A stretch of 64,000 nt of DNA from Harmothoe impar (taxonomy: Eukaryota; Annelida; Polychaeta; Phyllodocida; Polynoidae), in NCBI GenBank assembly GCA_947462335.1, contig OX381710.1:37137204-37201203 (forward strand). The letters run 5' to 3'. The notes below the pieces were generated by a model. That model ran no database searches, was not told the origin of the DNA, and saw only the letters and a program-made list of their open reading frames with translations. A program made the translations under genes and the position numbers. Positions 56,837-64,000 of the stretch are shown one piece after another; the stretch's first letter is position 1; each line of letters opens with the position of its first letter.

Positions 56837-58539
56837 TAACATTTCCCCTTTGCCATGGATACCCAGTCTCAACCTGGTCTCACTCACACACTTCTCTTGT
56901 ATACTGGCTGCACCGTTTCGGATAGCATACCCGAATTGTGCGTCACAAGTATAACATATCTGGAGCTGACAACACACTACCTCCAGGCCTGCACCCCACA
57001 ACCTATAGGTCGCATGACGCAGGTGCCCTGAGAAAGTCAAACCGAGTGAGGCTAGCAGCGCAAAAAAAGGGTATACTCAAAAAAAATGTGTGCATTGACT
57101 TTTTTTTGGGGGGGTACTTGAGCCCTTATTCACATTTTTATATTAGCCTAAGCATACTATATGCTTATTAAGGTCTTAACATGGCAAAATAGAAATTTGA
57201 TATGGTGACATGAATTCTTTTTTTTTAATCAACAGGGGGCATGAGGACCCCCTCCCATCAAGTGCCCCCCTCCCCAACTGACATGTTCAATATCACACAC
57301 AATACAAAATTACCATGCATTGACCATTCCCAAAGTAACCCCTAGTCAATTACCCTAAGGTTAGAGCTGTCAGAATGTCTGAAAAAAGCCTCTCACCCCT
57401 GTAGTGTCACTGCAGATAACCCTCTCCCATAGAGATAGCACTGAGCCCGTTCAATATGTAACTGTTCAATGTTAAGGGTTATCTACAGGCTCCCATAGGG
57501 CTCTATGCTGAAGCAAATTACCACCATTTTAGACACAAAATTAAAATCATGCTTTTCAGGGGGGAGCGTTTGAAAATGGATTAAAGCGTGACTACATAGG
57601 AAGGACAACATTGTAACGCATCTAATGACACAAAATTGAGAGAAAAAGCTCCAATTTTGAAGGAATGACAGCTGTTTTAAATTTTAGGCTGAGAGAGCCA
57701 CTGTAACCCGTCGCACAAGACTCAGGGTAACCCTGAGTCAATTATGTTTATAGGTGAAAGTTATTAGACCATATCTATTAGTGTTGTGAGTGAATGTATA
57801 TTTCATCTGAGTACATTCCTATGAAAACCAGTTCAAATAGCTCTCACATGGTGCCACTTCTGTGCCCTAAGATGCCCATGGCTTTCTCAGGTTTTACTCA
57901 CCTGTGTCACACCATATGAGACACAGGGTACCATTAGTTCATCTGATTTCCGATAGAGGGCAGGCACAGGGGCGTGACAACAGGGGGTGACAACAGAGGG
58001 GGGCGGGGGACCAGCTCGCACCCCCCCCCCCCCACACACACACTTTTGACTAGCCCCAAAGATCCCTTAGTCCCCGCCCCCTATTTTGAAACTGCTTGCC
58101 ACGCCCTTGGCAAGAGAATTTGTGCAGAATATCATACAATTTCCCATGCATCTTTTGAGAACGGTGTTACTTGCCTCCTTATTTATTCATGTATTCCTTA
58201 CTACACTGGTGCCATGACCAGGAATTTGGTGGAATTGTGGTGGAAGGTTTAAATTGTCTTCATGGTTTCCAGGTATGATTCCACCAAGATTTAAACATGG
58301 GGCCTCCAAACTCCAAGGCAGTTGTGCTACCACAGCGCTGCAACAGTGATAATCTAATAACGAGTCACTTGGATGGAATCAGATGGCACACAATCAGAGG
58401 CGCTTGTTTTGATCAACTGACTATTTGTAATTGACTATTTCTTGAGCATTTCCCATTTCACCAGTATCGTTCAAGCTCAATCACTTCTCTGCCCTCTGCA
58501 CGCTTCAAACCTCGATCTCCAATATCAAAGGAACACCTG
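56837..58539. other. Unassigned DNA with a possible LTR-end/primer-binding relic
   Basis: No gene is seen. Around 58201-58222, ctacactggtgccatgacca matches the LTR-end and primer-binding junction of the large gypsy-type element at 22891-22910 with one change. An old, otherwise unrecognisable LTR end may lie here. A C-rich tract is at 58021-58032. Confidence 0.4.
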
Positions 58540-61500
58540 ATACGATAGTATATATAACGGTTTTATTAGCATGTCTGAAACTAACAACAGCGTGCACATG
58601 ACACGGTTTGGCTGAATGAAAAGATAAGACATCATGAAACAGTATACAGATTAGATATTGGCAAACATAACCATACTTTATGAACACCTAAAATATCAAC
58701 AAGCAACATGAAAAAGTAAAAGTTCCTATGTTGGAAGACAATGACAGAATAACGAACATGACTGAATTCGATGGCATGGTCTATTAGTTCTGAGTATTCA
58801 CTACGTAACAATGGGCTCAAGAAAGATGTACTTCCCATCAGAGTAAGATAATTATGCTGTCCATGGATCATGATGTTTAAGTGCAATGCTTTTTCTGCGC
58901 AACCGCTGCAACCACTGCCAGTAATATTGCAAGATGCCTGTCCTGCCAAAGTGTCCACATTCATAGATACAATTTGCCCATTTTCTTTGCTTCACTAATA
59001 CCAAACACATCTAGGTATTGTGATGTTATCAAACTCAGATCTTGATAGAAAATACAACCCATAAAGTGTGGTACAGCAAATAAGGAACAAAGCACAATAT
59101 GCACATCCTAGACAGAACCTTTGGAAGTTGAAAATTGGTTAAATTAATTTTGGTATAGTTGACACTGGTGATAATGACCCTATTGAACGGTTATGAGCAC
59201 AGCGAGAAATACACATAAAACGACCAATGTTTGTCATAATGGGTTTAAAATACACGTCATAATATATTTACATGTATCTACCTGTTACTTCACTGGTATT
59301 GACACTGTTCACAAAGCTGCCAAATGTTACCTTACTGACATATTAATGGGGCAATCATGTCAGTCACTGCGGGCGGACCAGGTTAATGGGAACAAAGATA
59401 GGTAACATCTTGGATAAAACAGTAAAACATACATTAATATGTTATAAAATATGACATTCTTTCCACATTTATGTATATTAGATCTCCAGGGCCTCACAAA
59501 AACCTGTCATAATACTACTTAAATCATTCCTACTTTGGGAAAAGTAAACATTGGGACTTTAGACAACTAATATCAAACAATGTAGCAATCGGTAAACTAT
59601 GACTGTACAGCTGTGCATAATGTGTGGAAATATTGACATAACTTTACATTCAATGAATAACAACTCTTTAAATGGCTGGCACGGCTATCAATTATGCTAT
59701 GAACTGGTTTGAAATATGCTTTCCGCTATTAAAACCAAGGGTTGAGAGAAAATACATTTGGTCTATCAATTGCAATAATATTTACATAGACTCAAAGAAA
59801 ACACCTTATTCATGTTTGTGGGTACTAGGCATTGGTTAGTATAGTAACTACCAATCAAAATAGAAACATCAGATTAATGTGGCCCACGGCTTAATATATG
59901 TACATGTATCTATTTTGCCTCATATTTTCAAATGTGGACATTATGAACGATCTTCAAACATACCGTAAAATTCCTGGTACATAACTTTGATAGAGCGGTA
60001 AAAACAAAAACCTAGAAGTGTTCTCCAGGAGTTCTAGAATGTGGGGTTGATTTTTCTTGTAAGAAACATAGGTATAGTCTTTAGGAACTAACAATTATTG
60101 TGTCTTACTTCTAAACTTACTCACAGTATAAAATATGAGATAACCTATGTTGCTTATTGCAGACTTTAAAACGTTGTTGACAAGTTATATGATAGAATAT
60201 TGCTATGCACAACATGTTGCAAGAATATACATTTTGTTACTATTTTCATTAGACAGTATTCATTCCTCAGCGGCAAACATGTTGATGTCTTTTAATAACG
60301 ACATTTCTTTGTCCGAAAAGAAATTGATATTAGAATAGAAATGCATCCTCAACCCAAGGCTATATCACAATATCTATAAAGAGCCGTAGAAATGATCTAT
60401 AAGAAGATCAATGTCCCCAACAATATTAAGGTAACAAAAATAAATAACAAGTCATAATAAATTAATGAAGTATGTAGAATTTGGGTTCAATTCATATTCT
60501 CTGATGTTTATATATAACATCCATACCACATATTGACATGATATTACAGCAGGGAGCTTAGCACGGGGGAAATGTATCCAACACCTAATCTCTCATCTTC
60601 TAAAAAATAAATGTTGCCCTTATGTCACTACCACAGATGGGCATCAGGTTATTACATTGCATTCTGTTGTATATTTATATTTTTGTAATCTTTCCTTGAA
60701 AGCAGAAGCTAGTTAGGATTTGTATAACTGTATATAATATACGACCTCTGAAAAAGAGCACATTGTACAAAAATAAGCAACATCTCTACAATATTATTAG
60801 TGTTCCCTATGAACCATTTTGCGTAACGACATAAACATGTACACCCGTTACCTTTAAATTATCTATAATATGTTCAATATAATTATTCATACAAACTACC
60901 CCACTGGTGGCAAGGAACATACACTCTCAAATATATGAAATTCATGACAATACATCATTAATGTAACTCTTTCTTTCAAAATTATTCTATATCTTTTTTT
61001 AGTGTCTGCATGTGTTTAGTTGACTAGGTTTTTAAATAGAGCGTATAGTTCTTACATGATGCACAATTGTTTTTATAGCAAATTCTCTTTAAGCTCCATA
61101 GCTTATCTAACTGCAATGAAAGATCAACAGCTTTTGCAATTTTAGAGAACATGTAAACCTGTTTTTTTACCACACAACTACTATACAACGCACACCTACA
61201 CACATCCAATCTATAAATTCAACATACTATATGACCTCTCATTGCCTTGGTTTAGAAACTACTTCGCTGGCTTACCTATTCATATGGCAAGAGGACTTAT
61301 GTTCGCTGTGCGTAACGGTGACATTTCCACACTCACAGACAGATAGAAATATATATGTATAGGACCATGTACACGAAAAATACAATTGTATTCCATTTGG
61401 TCGATGGGATAGAATACTATATACACCATTAATGTAACTGAGTCAAAATCTTTTCAAAATCCTTTCAAGACAAGCATATTCTAATGGCATCTTATGAAGT

Positions 61501-62409
61501 TCCAGTCAAGGAATATCTGCTTTTAATTTTTCTTCTTCTAATTCTTGAGAATTTGAGCAAAACCAAAGAACAGCTAAAATAGCCACGATACGATATTATA
61601 TGATGAGAATTGTGACATGCATGGCTTAACTAAATACATATTTACACAAAGCTAATTTACAATTGAAACATATACATAGAATTCTAGAATGTCCCCTAAG
61701 TCTAACAGAGCTATTGGCGCAAGACTCTCTCATTGTCAGGACACTCTGTCATTCTTGGGGTCATTTATGGCTATAGTAAACACCTAATTAAAATATAGAA
61801 TGTATAACAATATTCTGACATGGCTAAAGTTGAATGGACATCTTTTGAGTGCTGGGATGTACTATGCTGCAGCCTTGGTTGGGTACCAATCGGGTCCTTC
61901 TCACGTTTTTGTCCTTGGCTCAGTGGGTTCATTTTGGCGCTTGGTATTTTCTGGGGTAAGAGTGAGGCCTGAATGCTACTGTTTCCCCAATACTTTTCAA
62001 ACTGTAACGGCTTACTATGACACAGCGAAATATCGGGGCCTGTATTTGCTAAACAGCTGCGTTACTTATGCACTTCGATGGCCCTTGGACTTCGTGAATA
62101 TATGGGTCACACATCTTGAGGCTGTAACAGCCAGGTATTGACACTTGATATCTTCCATCATCGCCATTTTAAGGTTCACAATCTAATCAGTACCTTCCCA
62201 CATGTCTATATTTCCTATTTATCTATTTTATTTTAATTCAAGTTCACAACATAGTTTTCACTGAGCTCGACACTATTTACACTACATCTGGTTGGCCTGT
62301 TACAATAAATAATTATTAAAATTCACATATCTGATATCTCCTTTCAGTGCAATTGTTTTAGAGGATAGGAGACATGCAATATACATACATCCTGTTATGG
62401 CCCATACTA
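58540..62409 (-). other. Probable long 3' UTR of the ADCY9-type gene
   Basis: 3.9 kb of AT-rich DNA directly after the cyclase stop codon. In contrast to the rest of the window I see no transposon here. An AATAAA signal on the minus strand lies at 58561-58566 (plus-strand tttatt). Long 3' UTRs are usual for ADCY9. Absence of TEs and the signal are the only evidence. Confidence 0.4.
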
Positions 62410-64000
62410 TTAATCCCAAGTCGCTCCATCCCTTTTCTTTACCAAGAGATACGTGTTCAAATCTCCCTTGCCTTTGACAAATGTTTTCCCTCTGTATTCA
62501 AACTCAAATTTGTCGGAAAGTTTGTTGGCTGTGTCCTCTGTGACCTGAATACGGCCGTGCACACCGGTTGAATACATTCTGCTGGAAACATTCACCGTGT
62601 CACCCCAAATATCATACAGTAGCTTTGTCGTACCAATGACACCAGCGGTCACCTCGCCCGTGTTAAATCCAATGCTCATCTCAAAGTCAAAGTTGAAGAT
62701 CTCCAAGTTGAATTGGTCGAGCTTAGCAAGAAGGTCTAAGGAGAACTCCATGAGTGCATAGAGGTGAGCTTTAGGGTCTTTATTCTGGTTCCTGGTCCCC
62801 GGGTTGAGGCCAGAAGCAGCCATTAAACAGCTGCCAATCGTCTTAATCTTCTCAACATCTTTGTATTTAGGGTCATCAAACAACTCCTCAAAGTCACTGA
62901 TGAGTTCGTTGAGCACACGAAGGTACTCACGCCCACCTTCAAACGATTCATCATAGAAATCATCAAAGTTACACACCTTTGCAAAGATGACACCCACTTC
63001 ACTGTGGTTTTTGCAGTATTTGGAAGTTTTCTTGAGGACATCAGACACATGCTGGGGGATGATATTGTGCAGCAGCCAGTCGGCTTGCTCCTTCTCTGAC
63101 TGCATCATTTTGCGCTGGTTGCGTGCCTGGATGTCTCCATGGAAGCTGAGCCTGTAAGTGAGCTCAAACTCCCTGTTGAGGAACCACACCAGCAGCAGGA
63201 GAAGCACCATGTCTAGGATTATCTCAAAGCGCAGCGGGTGGTCCCCAAGGAATATCAAGTCTGTGGCTTGAGACGTGATGTTGACCATGTTGGAGTTGGT
63301 TGCTGGGCTGACTGAGTAGTTGAGGGCAGCAGCGGGATAGCTGCTGTCCTTACAGACACCGATACCGAGGAGAATCAGGAGGACGGTGCCCGCGAGTGTC
63401 GCAAGCGACGACTTCAGCCACGAGCTCAGCATGGTGAAATTGCAGAAATGAAGCACGCTGACGACGATTAGCAGGCAGTAGAACATGTCACTCACCGGGC
63501 GCGTCTCGAACGTCAGGCACGAGAAGTTGGAATAGACCGCGATGGCCGGCAAGCTGATGAGAAGTGCGCCAAAGGCGTGTCGGGGATACCAGCTGACACA
63601 GAAGCGGTTGAGGCTGTTGACGCCCCCACCATTCCTGCCCTGGATGAACACGTCCACCATCAGGGGAATCAGCATCAGGAACTCTATCAAGATGGCCACC
63701 GAGAAGCAGATAACCCAAGGAAGGCGGATGGGGAAGCCGAGGAAGCAACTCGCAGAGATGAGAACCAGGAAGAGGAGGGAGACGGTCATGTCAATGAAGG
63801 CACTGATGCGCGGCGAGGAGAAGGTCGATGTATGATCCAGACGGTCGGTCATGTAGTGGTTGCGGTATTCTTTCTCGTCTTCCGAGTTGTTGAAGTTAAG
63901 TGTGCAGCGGTTGATGGGTGGGCGGTGGAGGTAGTTCTGTGCGTAATGGTCTTTATTCATGGTCTGAATGAGCACTTTGTCACTCTGCTCATGCGCACGC
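62410..64000 (-). CDS. ADCY9 orthologue: ADCY9-type membrane adenylyl cyclase, C-terminal half (partial, continues off the right edge)
   Basis: The cyclase converts ATP to cAMP at the plasma membrane under G-protein control. One open stretch of about 529 codons runs from the window edge to a TAA at 62412-62410. It covers the end of C1b, the second six-span membrane domain (about residues 65-275; for example DMTVSLLFLVLISASCFLGF and ILDMVLLLLLVWFL) with potential glycosylation sites between spans 5 and 6, and the C2a catalytic domain. C2a has NIIPQHVSDVLKK, VEKIKTIGSCLMAASGLNP and GFNTGEVTAGVIGTTKLLYD. It keeps the adenine-site Lys (KIKTIG) and Asp (YDIWG) and the transition-state Asn and Arg (NVSSRM). 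The FNTGEVTAGVIGTTKLLYDI stretch is characteristic of ADCY9, not of other isoforms. The frame ends soon after C2a, without the ADCY9 C2b tail. A possible GTAAAG donor at YLL|VKK means the tail could be on another exon. Confidence 0.93.
   Translation of the reverse strand, partial: RAHEQSDKVLIQTMNKDHYAQNYLHRPPINRCTLNFNNSEDEKEYRNHYMTDRLDHTSTFSSPRISAFIDMTVSLLFLVLISASCFLGFPIRLPWVICFSVAILIEFLMLIPLMVDVFIQGRNGGGVNSLNRFCVSWYPRHAFGALLISLPAIAVYSNFSCLTFETRPVSDMFYCLLIVVSVLHFCNFTMLSSWLKSSLATLAGTVLLILLGIGVCKDSSYPAAALNYSVSPATNSNMVNITSQATDLIFLGDHPLRFEIILDMVLLLLLVWFLNREFELTYRLSFHGDIQARNQRKMMQSEKEQADWLLHNIIPQHVSDVLKKTSKYCKNHSEVGVIFAKVCNFDDFYDESFEGGREYLRVLNELISDFEELFDDPKYKDVEKIKTIGSCLMAASGLNPGTRNQNKDPKAHLYALMEFSLDLLAKLDQFNLEIFNFDFEMSIGFNTGEVTAGVIGTTKLLYDIWGDTVNVSSRMYSTGVHGRIQVTEDTANKLSDKFEFEYRGKTFVKGKGDLNTYLLVKKRDGATWD

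Noticed and set aside
58632..58964. 110-codon minus-strand frame as the missing ADCY9 C2b exon
   Set aside because: It has no resemblance to C2b, no acceptor in phase was found, and it lies in AT-rich probable UTR.
61800..62141. 113-codon plus-strand frame opposite the cyclase 3' region
   Set aside because: No domain, no coding bias that I can see and no neighbouring exon; it is probably chance.

Overview
This is animal nuclear DNA, not prokaryotic. It has exons joined by GT-AG introns, long AT-rich introns, many homopolymer G/C tracts and a dense mosaic of retrotransposons and MITEs. Two recognisable host genes lie at the ends, both on the minus strand. At the left (2730-9858) are the first five coding exons of a CBP/p300 (CREBBP/EP300) histone acetyltransferase co-activator, which runs off the left edge. 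At the right (62410-64000) is the 3' part of an ADCY9-type adenylyl cyclase, which runs off the right edge. CREBBP and ADCY9 are also neighbours in vertebrates, in this order and orientation, so the window holds an ancient linked pair. No tool was run. The repeat content fits an invertebrate deuterostome (cephalochordate, hemichordate or echinoderm), but the species cannot be fixed.

The roughly 48 kb between the genes is almost wholly mobile DNA, much of it nested. From 12.87 to 16.95 kb is a dead LINE on the minus strand, interrupted by a 1.6-kb foldback element (7-bp target duplication) and a solo LTR (ATAG duplication). From 19.2 to 21.84 kb is a second dead LINE on the plus strand, interrupted by a TA-flanked MITE and a 0.97-kb TIR element. 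From 22.12 to 34.57 kb is a large Ty3/gypsy-type LTR retrotransposon on the plus strand. Besides gag and pol it carries about 3.6 kb of extra sense-strand reading frames between the truncated integrase and the 3' LTR, including paired C2H2-like fingers and a coiled coil. From 35.55 to 41.99 kb is a compact Mag-like Ty3/gypsy element on the minus strand, with an exact in-frame 1,077-bp tandem duplication in gag/protease.

From 42.45 to 45.66 kb two copies of a GC-rich TIR element face each other. Further on are a third LINE, a Penelope-like element with a decayed GIY-YIG domain split by a solo LTR, and a fourth LINE remnant between nearly identical 136-bp inverted repeats. From 49.7 to 58.5 kb are MITEs, minisatellites, LTR-like pieces and unassigned DNA. 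From 58.5 to 62.4 kb is TE-poor AT-rich DNA that I read as the probable 3' UTR of the adenylyl cyclase.

The host genes are linked through cAMP signalling: the cyclase makes cAMP, and CBP/p300 is the co-activator recruited by CREB after protein kinase A activation. The mobile elements are genomic parasites and nearly all carry visible inactivating changes.
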